Of a stretch of DNA of 44,600 nt, positions 8,343-16,283 are shown one piece after another. A program made the position numbers and the translations under genes. How positions within the stretch are numbered: position 1 is the stretch's first letter; each line of letters begins with the position of its first letter. Source of the stretch: Planctomycetaceae bacterium. Lineage in GTDB: Bacteria > Planctomycetota > Planctomycetia > Pirellulales > Pirellulaceae. Under the pieces are notes generated by a model that was not told where the DNA came from, searched no databases, and worked only from the letters and a program-made list of their open reading frames with translations. The stretch is taken from assembly GCA_002723275.1 (NCBI GenBank), contig PBNZ01000005.1, positions 197,342 to 241,941 on the forward strand, given 5' to 3'.

Positions 8343-10112
8343 ATGAATATCTTAGGTTTCTTTCACGGCGTCGATTCCGCTGCTTGTTTACTGCAGGACG
8401 GAGTTCTCACGGCTTACGTCGAAGAAGAACGATTGATTCGTTTTAAACACGCCGAGAACATTTTTCCAATCCGGGCGATTGAGAGTTGCCTCAACATCGG
8501 CGGCATCGAATTAACCGACGTGGATTGTGTCACCTACGGTTGGGATCTAAAAGGCTATTCGGACGGGACGATCGCTGCGTTTTACGAGGAAACGAATCAA
8601 AAGTATCCTCCGGATCCTGGCACGTTAGCCTGGCAAAAATCGAATCTATCGATCTTCAACGAACAAACAGTGCAGAAACGCGTCCGCAACCATCTGTCAC
8701 GACATTTTGGCGTGCCCTTTGACCAGCTGCCTCGTTTGGAGTCCTTTCCACATCATCAGTGTCATGCGGCTAAAGCTTTTTGGTTGAGTCCTCACGATGA
8801 AGCCTTGGTTCTGATCGTTGATGGTTCGGGGGATTGTGAATGCACGACGCTCTGGCATGGCAAGGGAAAGCAGCTGGAGTTACTTCACGAAATCACCATT
8901 CCGCATTCGCTGGGTTGGTTCTATGCGGCCATCACTGAGTTGCTCGGATTCCGTGCTTACGACGGTGAATACAAGGTCATGGGCTTGGCCGCCTACGGTC
9001 GTGAAAATCTCGACTTTCGCTCAAAGCTCGAAGAGGTACTCAGGCCGGGTGAACACGGTTGGGACTATGAATTACCTCCTCACTTTATTCATCATGGGAA
9101 ACATACTTATTCTGATCGATTCACGGATGAACTTGCGGAGCATTTGAATTTCGAGCCGCGACAAGGCCCGGCGCCGCTCGAGCCGATACACGAGGATCTA
9201 GCCTTCGAGGCACAGCGTATTCTTGAGGAAACGGTCATTCGACTCGTGACGCATTGGCAACGGGAAACCGGTTTGACGAATCTTTGCATCGCTGGAGGTG
9301 TAGGGTTGAATGTCAAACTGAATAGCAAATTGCACAAGGCAGAGCTGTTTGAACGCGTCTGGCCATTTCCAATTCCCAATGATTCAGGGACCTCAATTGG
9401 CGCGGCCGTTGGAGTCCATCATCGATTGACGGGCGAGCGTCCGGAACGATTGGAACATGTTTATCTGGGGCCCGGCTACACCGACGAGCAGATCGAAACA
9501 CAGATTCGAGGCTGTGGATATGCCTATCGTGATTGTGAGGATATCGCGGAAGCAGCCGCTGAACTGTTAGCAGAGGGGAAGGTTGTCGGCTGGATGCAGG
9601 GACGTTTGGAGGGTGGGCCGAGAGCGTTGGGAGGACGTTCCATTCTGGCCGATCCTCGCTCGGTGGAAGCCCGAGATCGCGTGAACAGTGCGATCAAATT
9701 TCGAGAGTATTGGCGCCCCTTCTGTCCAAGCATGACCGCCGAGTCGGCCGAGCGATTCCTGCAACGTGCAGAAGACGCTCCCTATATGATCCTCGCATTT
9801 GATGCGACGGAAGAGGCCAAGCAATTGATCCCGGGGGTCGTGCACGTCGATCATACCGCGCGTGTGCAAACCGTCACCCACGAAACAAATCCAAGATACC
9901 ACGATTTGTTGAAGGCTTTTGAACGTAGGACGGGAGTGCCTGTGTTGCTGAATACGTCCTTCAACATTAAGGGAGAAGCAATTGTCTGTTCGCCGCGGGA
10001 TGCATTTCGCACCTTCTGGAGTACCGGGATTGATGCCCTTGCTGTCGGGCGATTCCTGATCGAAAAACCTGAGTCGCCAGAGGCGACCGCACCGGAGGAT
10101 GTCATTCGATGA
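8343..10112 (+). CDS. Carbamoyltransferase (NodU/CmcH/TobZ family)
   Basis: A 589-residue O-carbamoyltransferase. Members make carbamoyl-adenylate from carbamoyl phosphate and ATP in a Kae1-like N-terminal domain, then transfer the carbamoyl group to a hydroxyl on a sugar or metabolite. Iron-ligand positions known from TobZ are present: H137 and H141 (HHQCH) and D160 (LIVDGSGD), with the same 4- and 19-residue spacing. The C-terminal domain shows GWMQGRLEGGPRALGGRSI, FREYWRPFCPS and LLNTSFNIKGEAIV. ATG at 8343 is chosen because the family starts with MxILG; an upstream TTG at 8292 is less likely. Its stop overlaps the PIG-L start (ATGA), so both are probably translated together and modify the same glycan or lipid. 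Confidence 0.93.
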   Translation: MNILGFFHGVDSAACLLQDGVLTAYVEEERLIRFKHAENIFPIRAIESCLNIGGIELTDVDCVTYGWDLKGYSDGTIAAFYEETNQKYPPDPGTLAWQKSNLSIFNEQTVQKRVRNHLSRHFGVPFDQLPRLESFPHHQCHAAKAFWLSPHDEALVLIVDGSGDCECTTLWHGKGKQLELLHEITIPHSLGWFYAAITELLGFRAYDGEYKVMGLAAYGRENLDFRSKLEEVLRPGEHGWDYELPPHFIHHGKHTYSDRFTDELAEHLNFEPRQGPAPLEPIHEDLAFEAQRILEETVIRLVTHWQRETGLTNLCIAGGVGLNVKLNSKLHKAELFERVWPFPIPNDSGTSIGAAVGVHHRLTGERPERLEHVYLGPGYTDEQIETQIRGCGYAYRDCEDIAEAAAELLAEGKVVGWMQGRLEGGPRALGGRSILADPRSVEARDRVNSAIKFREYWRPFCPSMTAESAERFLQRAEDAPYMILAFDATEEAKQLIPGVVHVDHTARVQTVTHETNPRYHDLLKAFERRTGVPVLLNTSFNIKGEAIVCSPRDAFRTFWSTGIDALAVGRFLIEKPESPEATAPEDVIR

Positions 10113-10789
10113 ACGTCTTGGTCGTCGCGCCTCACGCAGATGATGAAACGCTCGGTGTCGGTGGAACGATGGCCAAGCATGTCCTGGCCGGTGATAAGGT
10201 TACAATTGCCGTGCTGACGGGGCATGGACGCGAACGGCCTCACCCCGTTTGGCCACCCGATGCCTGGGACCAGGTCCGAGCGGAATGCCGAGAGGCAGCA
10301 GAAGTTCTAGGCGTGCAAGAACTGATCTTTGAAGAGGTGCCTGCGCTGCTTGCCAGTGAGGAACCGATTTATCGCCTCAATTCACTCGTGTCGGAGGTGG
10401 TCCAAAAATTTGAGCCTCAGGTTGTTTACGTGCCGTTCTTGTATGACCTGCATCGTGATCATCGTGAGTTTTTTCAGGCGGTTACCATTGCTTGCCGACC
10501 GACCTCTGAGGTTGCCAAGAAAATCAAGGCGATCTACACCTACGAGACTCAATCAGAGACGCACTGGAACATTCCCTATGTTGAAGGCGGCTTCCTGCCG
10601 ACGCATTTTGTGGACATTAGTGAGACGATCGAAATTAAGCGTAAGGCATTGCGATGTTACAAAAGCCAGATGCACCCGTTTCCTGAGACTCGATCGTTAG
10701 AAGCAATGGATGCCCTCGCACTTTGGCGAGGTTCTCTAATTGGCGTTGCGGCGGCGGAGGCATTTGTCACCGTAAAGACGATCAGTTGA
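10109..10789 (+). CDS. PIG-L (LmbE-like) deacetylase
   Basis: A 226-residue zinc-dependent N-deacetylase of the PIG-L/LmbE family, which removes acetyl groups from N-acetylglucosamine-type substrates. The zinc and catalytic motif is PHADDE (H9, D11, D12) with the later ligand H118 in DLHRDHREF. A GGAGGA ribosome site at 10094-10099 sits nine bases before the ATG, which overlaps the carbamoyltransferase stop by four bases. The pairing with an O-carbamoyltransferase suggests sequential editing of one sugar: deacetylation to a free amine and carbamoylation of a hydroxyl. The substrate is not identified by sequence; surface glycan or a secondary metabolite are both possible. Confidence 0.92.
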   Translation: MNVLVVAPHADDETLGVGGTMAKHVLAGDKVTIAVLTGHGRERPHPVWPPDAWDQVRAECREAAEVLGVQELIFEEVPALLASEEPIYRLNSLVSEVVQKFEPQVVYVPFLYDLHRDHREFFQAVTIACRPTSEVAKKIKAIYTYETQSETHWNIPYVEGGFLPTHFVDISETIEIKRKALRCYKSQMHPFPETRSLEAMDALALWRGSLIGVAAAEAFVTVKTIS

Positions 10790-10802
10790 TCGTCAATGTA
10801 TT

Positions 10803-10831
10803 GGGCGAGGGTTCGCGAATCCGTCTCGCCC
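10803..10831 (+). terminator. Hairpin terminator between convergent genes
   Basis: GGGCGAG and CTCGCCC form a 7-bp GC-rich stem around a loop that itself contains the palindrome TTCGCGAA. On the plus strand a TCTTTGGTTTT tail follows, 14 nt after the PIG-L stop. The T-run is imperfect. It lies between the convergent PIG-L and glutamate dehydrogenase genes. Confidence 0.55.
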
Positions 10832-10841
10832 TCTTTGGTTT

Positions 10842-12089
10842 TCAGGTCAGTTTGATGTCTTCGTGAATACTGCGGCGTGACAAGACGGCCTGCCCGACTC
10901 TTTGAATAGCAAGTAAATAAGCTGCGGTACGCAGGTTGCAACTTCGCTCCCCCGCCACTTTGGCGACGTTCTTGTACGCTCGTCGCATAAATTTCTCGAG
11001 TTCCTGAATGACCTGTTCATATTCCCAGCGATAGCGCTGGATGTTTTGTGTCCATTCAAAATAGCTCACCGTCACGCCCCCAGCGTTGGCCAAAATGTCG
11101 GGGACAACGAGGACGTCTCGCTTGAGTAGGATTTCATCGGCCTCGGGTGTGGATGGCGAATTCGCGGCTTCGACGATAATCTTGGCACGCACCTCATCGG
11201 CGTTGTCGGCCGTGATCGCATCCTCTAAAGCGGCGGGGATCAGGGCCTCTGCATCCCAGCCGATGATTTCGGTGTTTTCAATCGAATCACCGCCTGGGAA
11301 GCCGGTGACCGTGCGGTGCTCCTGCGCGTATTCGAACAGGGCAGGGATATCCAAGCCGTCGTCCTTTTTGACACCGCCCAGGTGATCGGCAACTGCGACG
11401 ATGAGAGCTCCCTGTTCGGCCAGAAGGCGTGCCGCATGGCTTCCAACATTTCCGAATCCCTGTATCGCGACCGTGGTTCCCTTGAGCGGCTTTCCCATGC
11501 TCTTAAGAGCCTCGTCTAACGCGTACATCACGCCGCGCCCCGTTGCTTCTTCGCGGCCTTCAGAGCCAAACAAATGGACAGGCTTGCCGGTGACGACTCC
11601 GGGTGAAAAGCCGCAATGCTTGCTGTACTCATCCATGATCCAGGCCATGACATCGCTGTTGGTATTCACGTCAGGTGCGGGGATATCGATGGTGGGGCCA
11701 ATGATTTCTTTGGTCTGTTCCACGAAACTTCGAGTGACTCGTTCCGTCTCGAAGCGACTCATTTCGCGAGGGTTACAGTTAATACCGCCTTTGCCTCCCC
11801 CAAAGGGCACGTCGACCACCGCCGTTTTCCAGGACATCAAGCTGGCTAAGGCAGCCGCGTGGTCCTCGTCCATCGACGGGTGGAAACGAAGACCGCCCTT
11901 GAATGGACCGCGCGCGGCATTGTGTTGGACGCGGTAGGCCGTGTAGTGCATCAAATGACCATCGTCGTCTTCTTCGACAATGGCGACCTTCACAACGCGA
12001 TTGGGACGCAGCAAGATTTCTCGCATCTTGCCATCCAAGGCCAGGATGTCCGCCGCCTGATTGAAGTAGTGATGGCTGTGTTCGAGCAC
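10842..12089 (-). CDS. gdhA: Glu/Leu/Phe/Val dehydrogenase, probably glutamate dehydrogenase
   Basis: A 415-residue hexameric-type glutamate dehydrogenase, interconverting glutamate and 2-oxoglutarate plus ammonia in the cytoplasm. Substrate-binding and catalytic lysines K64 (GPFKGG), K88 (SWKTA) and K100 (PFGGGKGG) keep the spacing of clostridial K89/K113/K125. PAPDVNT supplies the conserved aspartate. The Rossmann fold shows GFGNVGSHAA. The start is GTG at 12089: AAGGAG at 12098-12103 lies eight bases upstream and no in-frame ATG is nearby. Coenzyme preference cannot be decided safely. The upstream ThuA gene runs in the same direction after about 60 nt. Confidence 0.95.
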   Translation of the reverse strand: MLEHSHHYFNQAADILALDGKMREILLRPNRVVKVAIVEEDDDGHLMHYTAYRVQHNAARGPFKGGLRFHPSMDEDHAAALASLMSWKTAVVDVPFGGGKGGINCNPREMSRFETERVTRSFVEQTKEIIGPTIDIPAPDVNTNSDVMAWIMDEYSKHCGFSPGVVTGKPVHLFGSEGREEATGRGVMYALDEALKSMGKPLKGTTVAIQGFGNVGSHAARLLAEQGALIVAVADHLGGVKKDDGLDIPALFEYAQEHRTVTGFPGGDSIENTEIIGWDAEALIPAALEDAITADNADEVRAKIIVEAANSPSTPEADEILLKRDVLVVPDILANAGGVTVSYFEWTQNIQRYRWEYEQVIQELEKFMRRAYKNVAKVAGERSCNLRTAAYLLAIQRVGQAVLSRRSIHEDIKLT

Positions 12090-12097
12090 CTTCTCGT

Positions 12098-12103
12098 CTC
12101 CTT
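12098..12103 (-). promoter_or_regulatory. Shine-Dalgarno deciding the GTG start of glutamate dehydrogenase
   Basis: AAGGAG on the minus strand, eight bases before the GTG at 12089. It is the only strong ribosome site near the N-terminus of this gene. Confidence 0.7.
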
Positions 12104-12149
12104 ACTGCGGATTGCTTATTCAATTCAATCGCGTCATCGACGACATCGT

Positions 12150-12947
12150 TTATTTTTCGGGAGCCGCTGGCAAGGCCAGTTCGGTCTCAGAGAGCTGCAC
12201 GTTTGCTCCCTTAGAGGGGACATCCACTTTCGCGGACCAAAGAATCCCGTTGACGATCATGCGGCGGAATGGCTCTTGCTGGAAGTTGCGATAGAAATGG
12301 CCCAGAGTTGTGGCGAATGCACGACCGCCATCAGGCCGTTCATAAACCCAGGCGACCACCACCGGTTGTTCCTTGGCAACGACTTGGAGCAGCGGTGTCG
12401 CAGTCTTGATCATGGGATTGAGGTAGTATTCATCGTGAATTCCATGATCTTTCCAGCCACGGCAAACCGGATGGTCTGGAACGAGTTGCTTCAGTGGCGA
12501 TGGTCCCGTGTGAAGGCCGACATTACTGACCCAGGTGCCGCCCAAAATATCGATCCAGTTTGGTCCGAGACGCTCGAGGTTCTGTTGGAAGATTGAGGAT
12601 GCCCAATGGATTGTTACGATTCCCACGCCACGTTTCATGGCGGCAACGACCTCGTCGCGGTGAGGGCCATCGAGAAGAAGTTCCGCGGCGGGAGTTGTGT
12701 ACACGACCATTGCATCAATATCTGCGAGCGTCTCCGCATCCTGCGGCCATCCGTCAGAAATGACCGTTTCGACTCCGTGGTTCGCCAGGCATTTAGCGAG
12801 CATGCCGCAGGTGTGGAGGTACATGTGCGTACCAAAAGGATGGTCTGGCTGCTTGCCGATGAACAGGACTTTCTTCGTCTCCGCGCTTGCCCATTGCGAA
12901 GAGAGCAGGACGGCAAAAAAACTCAACAACGTCGCGCGTTTCAGCAT
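12150..12947 (-). CDS. ThuA-like domain-containing secreted protein
   Basis: A 265-residue protein with a signal peptide (about 1-22, ending ASA) followed by a ThuA domain, a class I glutamine-amidotransferase-like fold found in trehalose-utilisation proteins. Planctomycetes hold many secreted copies of unknown reaction, usually near carbohydrate genes. Landmarks are KVLFIGKQPDHPFGTHMYLH, DIDAMVVYTTPA, GVGIVTIHWA, HDEYYLNPM and GRAFATTLGHFYRN. The ATG at 12947 has GGGAGA seven bases upstream; the GTG one codon before is less likely. The amidotransferase cysteine is replaced (IHWASS), so glutaminase chemistry is not expected. Confidence 0.87.
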   Translation of the reverse strand: MLKRATLLSFFAVLLSSQWASAETKKVLFIGKQPDHPFGTHMYLHTCGMLAKCLANHGVETVISDGWPQDAETLADIDAMVVYTTPAAELLLDGPHRDEVVAAMKRGVGIVTIHWASSIFQQNLERLGPNWIDILGGTWVSNVGLHTGPSPLKQLVPDHPVCRGWKDHGIHDEYYLNPMIKTATPLLQVVAKEQPVVVAWVYERPDGGRAFATTLGHFYRNFQQEPFRRMIVNGILWSAKVDVPSKGANVQLSETELALPAAPEK

Positions 12948-13119
12948 CACTCGTTCTCCCCAACAACTGGCTAAGTCTGCCGAACATTCTAAGGGATAGA
13001 AGACGCCAGTTCTTTTTCATCGGCGGCAATTGGTGCGATTTTTGGAAAGTTACCGAATTCATCCGTGGCCGCAGTCGTAACTGACGTCGGGAGGAGGACC
13101 GCAGATTTGTGACGAGAGG

Positions 13120-13386
13120 CTAAAGATGCATCGGGACCAGGCGAGTTTCTTCGTCAGTGTCCGGTGCCGGAGGAGGTTCAATCCAGGGAATCTTCTCGCC
13201 CGAGCTGATCAAGGTCGTCACACGCTCTTTGAAGTGCCGCAGCAGATGGCTCAGCAAATCACGTTCGTTGGGAGCTGTGTGTTCTAGCCCCGCTAGATTC
13301 GCGACTCGACCGGAGACGCCACCCTCTGGGAGTCGCCGTAAATAGATCACGCAGTTAAAGACAGGAACGCTAAGGCCATCACTCAT
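13120..13386 (-). CDS. Small conserved-looking protein of unknown function
   Basis: An 88-residue cytoplasmic protein without recognised family. It has a beta-strand-like N-terminus (VPVFNCVIYLRRLPEGGVSGRVANLAG), a helical middle (ERDLLSHLLRHFKERV) and a Pro/Asp-rich tail (PPPAPDTDEE). The alternating strand-helix pattern recalls small HicB-like folds, but no diagnostic residue supports that. Its ATG overlaps the stop of the upstream PEP-CTERM gene by four bases (ATGA), favouring translational coupling and arguing that it is real. An in-frame GTG at 13401 would lie inside the upstream gene. Confidence 0.55.
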   Translation of the reverse strand: MSDGLSVPVFNCVIYLRRLPEGGVSGRVANLAGLEHTAPNERDLLSHLLRHFKERVTTLISSGEKIPWIEPPPAPDTDEETRLVPMHL

Positions 13387-14474
13387 GACCCTAGTGTACA
13401 CCCGCGAAGGTCTCGTCGCGAGCGGGCTCCGGTCGCCAACAGGATTCCAAGGGCCAAAAGAATGAGAGAGGAGGGTTCGGGCACGACAGCGACTGCAGGA
13501 CGCATCCCCCGCTCATATCCACCCTCTTGAAGTGCGAAAACTAGGTCTCCCGAATCAAAATCGCCGTCACCATTCCAGTCACCAGACTCCCAGCTTGCAT
13601 TCATGGGTAGATTGTCCTCGTAGACGCCAGTCTGCAATACAAGCACGAGATCGCCTGAATCGAATTGCCCATCCAGGTTTGCATCCCCCACATAGGAATT
13701 TAGAATGTCCGCCGCGTTGAGCATCACGCGTATGTCGTCTCGGTTGACAGTGCCATTTGAATCCAGATCGAAATCTGTTGAGTTGGTCCCGGCTCCCACC
13801 TCCATCAGCAAGAGATCAACGTCAGCTACGTCGACCACGTTGTTTTGGTCGAAATCTCCACGCAGTGCTCCACGTAAGATGATATTGTCAATCGCGAGGG
13901 AAGCCGCAACAACCGTCCCGCCTGCGCTAGGGCTGCCTGAGTCGTGGCGAAGCATCGTGCGAATGACGCCGTTCGATACCTCTTCGAAGGTAGCACCGCC
14001 CCGGACAGGAACAATCGCCTCTTCGTCAATAGGAAAAGAATAGCTTCTCCACTCCCCATCATTCGGAACCGTAATCGCTACGTCGGAGGTCCAGCGACTG
14101 GAAGTGTTATTGGGACCAAAAAGGACAAGCCGCATCTCCAATTCAGACGAGGCAGTGGGATTCATCATGTCGAGGTTTAGAGAAGTTGCAGCGGAAAAAT
14201 CACCAGTCCATAAATCATCGTCATTGAACAAGGCTAACTTCGAGCCGGACCCGCTACCGCCCGTCGCCTCGACGACAAGAAACTGGTCATCCGGTCCGTT
14301 TTGACCGCCAGATTGAACGGTAATCAAGTCCGCCCTGTTTGAATTGGACCATCCCTGTACAGACCCGTCCTGGAAATCGCTTGTACCGCCAATGCTTGCA
14401 GCCATCCCCGCAGTGGTGGATAGCAAAGCAATGATCCCGAGAAGAAAAAATATTGCAAGGAGATTGCGAGCCAT
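13383..14474 (-). CDS. PEP-CTERM protein with dockerin-like EF-hand repeats
   Basis: A 363-residue exported protein. Signal peptide 1-25; residues about 28-195 form a beta-sandwich, carbohydrate-binding-like domain (FQDGSVQGWSNSN, WRSYSFPID). Then come two pairs of calcium-loop motifs like type I dockerin: GDFDQNNVVDVADVD with FDLDSNGTVNRDD, and GDANLDGQFDSGDLV with GDWNGDGDFDSGDLV. The C-terminus is a PEP-CTERM sorting signal (VPEPSS, a hydrophobic helix, then RSRR). The protein is probably handled by an exosortase and surface-attached. GAGGAA upstream supports the ATG at 14474. The short unknown gene overlaps its stop codon. Confidence 0.85.
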   Translation of the reverse strand: MARNLLAIFFLLGIIALLSTTAGMAASIGGTSDFQDGSVQGWSNSNRADLITVQSGGQNGPDDQFLVVEATGGSGSGSKLALFNDDDLWTGDFSAATSLNLDMMNPTASSELEMRLVLFGPNNTSSRWTSDVAITVPNDGEWRSYSFPIDEEAIVPVRGGATFEEVSNGVIRTMLRHDSGSPSAGGTVVAASLAIDNIILRGALRGDFDQNNVVDVADVDLLLMEVGAGTNSTDFDLDSNGTVNRDDIRVMLNAADILNSYVGDANLDGQFDSGDLVLVLQTGVYEDNLPMNASWESGDWNGDGDFDSGDLVFALQEGGYERGMRPAVAVVPEPSSLILLALGILLATGARSRRDLRGCTLGS

Positions 14475-14764
14475 GGTTGCTTCCTCTTGTGTTCCGTGTT
14501 TTGCTTCGACTCATTGTTACGCAACAATCGCACATGACAAGCGTTTGGCTGCGGACAGAGGTGTGTTTGCCTACTCCTTGCCAAGAAGAATTTACATAAA
14601 AACTGAGCAGGAGCGTGTGGCTTTGCCAGCTTGGAGCTCAATGGGGCGAGCGTCAGATGGATCAGATGGAATTGATGAATCCCATCCCGTTAAGTTAGCT
14701 TGGGCTCGAACGAACTCCGCGGCCGAATCGTCTGAATGCCTCAAACCTTCATGCCGAACTCCGG

Positions 14765-16261
14765 TTAAGCGATGAGATCGTGGAGCACATGACCGTGGAC
14801 GTCCGTCAGTCTGAAGTCACGACCCTGGTAGCGATAGGTCAGCCGAGTGTGATCAATGCCGAGCAGGTGCAAAATGGTGGCGTTAAGGTCATGAATGTGC
14901 ATCGTGCCGGGCGTCCACTTTTCTTTCGATGGCTGCGGCGTTAATGTGTTGCCATCGGCATCCACGATGTTGTACCCATAGTCGTCCGTTTGGCCGTAGG
15001 TGATTCCGGGTTTGATGCCACCTCCCGCCATCCAGACGGTAAAGCAGCGCGGATGGTGATCGCGTCCATAATTGTCCGCGCTTAAATTGCCCTGGCAATA
15101 CGCGGTACGGCCGAATTCACCACCCCAGATGACGAGCGTATCCTCCAACATTCCACGCCGTTTTAAATCTTGGATTAATGCGGCGGAACCCTGGTCGATG
15201 TCCTTGCACTGCGATTCATGTTCGCGGGGAAGGTTTCCATGGGCGTCCCAGCCGCGATGGAAGATCTGGATATTTCTCACGCCACGTTCCGCAAGTCTAC
15301 GGGCATTGAGACAGCATGCTGCGAAGGTGCCAGGCTGCCGCGCATCTTCGCCATACAGAGCGAAGGTTTCCTCCGATTCCTGCGTGAGATCCATCAACGC
15401 GGGCACGGAGGATTGCATGCGATAAGCCATCTCATGCTGCTGGATGCGCGACAGCATTTCCGGATCGCCAAAACGTTCATATTGCGCCTGATTGATGGCG
15501 GCTAAGGCATCCAATTGATGGCGGCGGTCATTGCGACTAACACCCGCTGGATTGCTCAGATAGAGCACTGGATCGCCCTGGCTTCGCAGCAAAATACCTT
15601 GATGATCGGAGGGAAGAAATCCAGTTCCCCAGAGTCGGTTGAAGAGGCTTTGCTCCGGGAAGCTTGTTTTCGCGTGCATGACCACATAGTGGGGAAGATC
15701 TTCATTCATCGTCCCGAGGCCGTAACTGAGCCACGCACCCAAGCTGGGCCGACCTGGGATTTGGCTCCCCGTCTGAATGTAGGTAATAGCTGGGTCGTGG
15801 TTGATCGCTTCAGTAAAGGTACTGTGGACAACGCACAATTCCTTCGCCACCTTTGCCGTATGGGGCAACAATTCGCTGACCCAGACGCCTTGATCATTGT
15901 TTTCCTGCTTCGTGAATTTGTATTTGGTGGGCGCGACAGGGAGCCCATTCTTCTGATTCGCAGTCATGCCGGTGACACGCTGTCCGTTGCGCACGTGATC
16001 GGGGAGTTGTTGACCAGACATCTCCTTCATCTTGGGCTTGTAGTCCCAGAGATCATGGTGGCTCGGACCGCCACTCATGAAGAGATAGATCACGCGTTTT
16101 GCCTTTGCCGCCTGATGCAGGCCTTCGGGCGTGTTGCTGTCTTCTGCGAACAGGGAGCGTCCCATGAGTCCGGCCATGGCAGCCGTTCCGACGCCAAGTG
16201 CCGACCGTCCGAACAGTTGCCGGCGAGTCATCATGAGTTGGTGTTCGCGGATAGGATTCAT
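14765..16261 (-). CDS. DUF1501 domain-containing protein, Tat-exported (cassette 2)
   Basis: A 498-residue DUF1501 protein with a twin-arginine signal (TRRQLFGRSALGVGTAAMAG). Family landmarks: LFMSGGPSHHDLWDYKPKM, RGWDAHGNLPREH, VIWGGEFGRTAYCQG, GRDHHPRCFTVWMAGGG and a C-terminal DHTRLTYRYQGRDFRLTDV. It resembles the cassette 1 copy more than the orphan at 24995 in keeping the YGQTDDYG motif. The ATG at 16261 is preceded by AAGGA; a later methionine just before TRRQLF is an alternative start. It follows its PSCyt1 partner by 22 nt, so they should form an operon. Reaction unknown. Confidence 0.9.
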   Translation of the reverse strand: MNPIREHQLMMTRRQLFGRSALGVGTAAMAGLMGRSLFAEDSNTPEGLHQAAKAKRVIYLFMSGGPSHHDLWDYKPKMKEMSGQQLPDHVRNGQRVTGMTANQKNGLPVAPTKYKFTKQENNDQGVWVSELLPHTAKVAKELCVVHSTFTEAINHDPAITYIQTGSQIPGRPSLGAWLSYGLGTMNEDLPHYVVMHAKTSFPEQSLFNRLWGTGFLPSDHQGILLRSQGDPVLYLSNPAGVSRNDRRHQLDALAAINQAQYERFGDPEMLSRIQQHEMAYRMQSSVPALMDLTQESEETFALYGEDARQPGTFAACCLNARRLAERGVRNIQIFHRGWDAHGNLPREHESQCKDIDQGSAALIQDLKRRGMLEDTLVIWGGEFGRTAYCQGNLSADNYGRDHHPRCFTVWMAGGGIKPGITYGQTDDYGYNIVDADGNTLTPQPSKEKWTPGTMHIHDLNATILHLLGIDHTRLTYRYQGRDFRLTDVHGHVLHDLIA

Positions 16262-16283
16262 CGTTTAAATTCCTTGAGCCATC

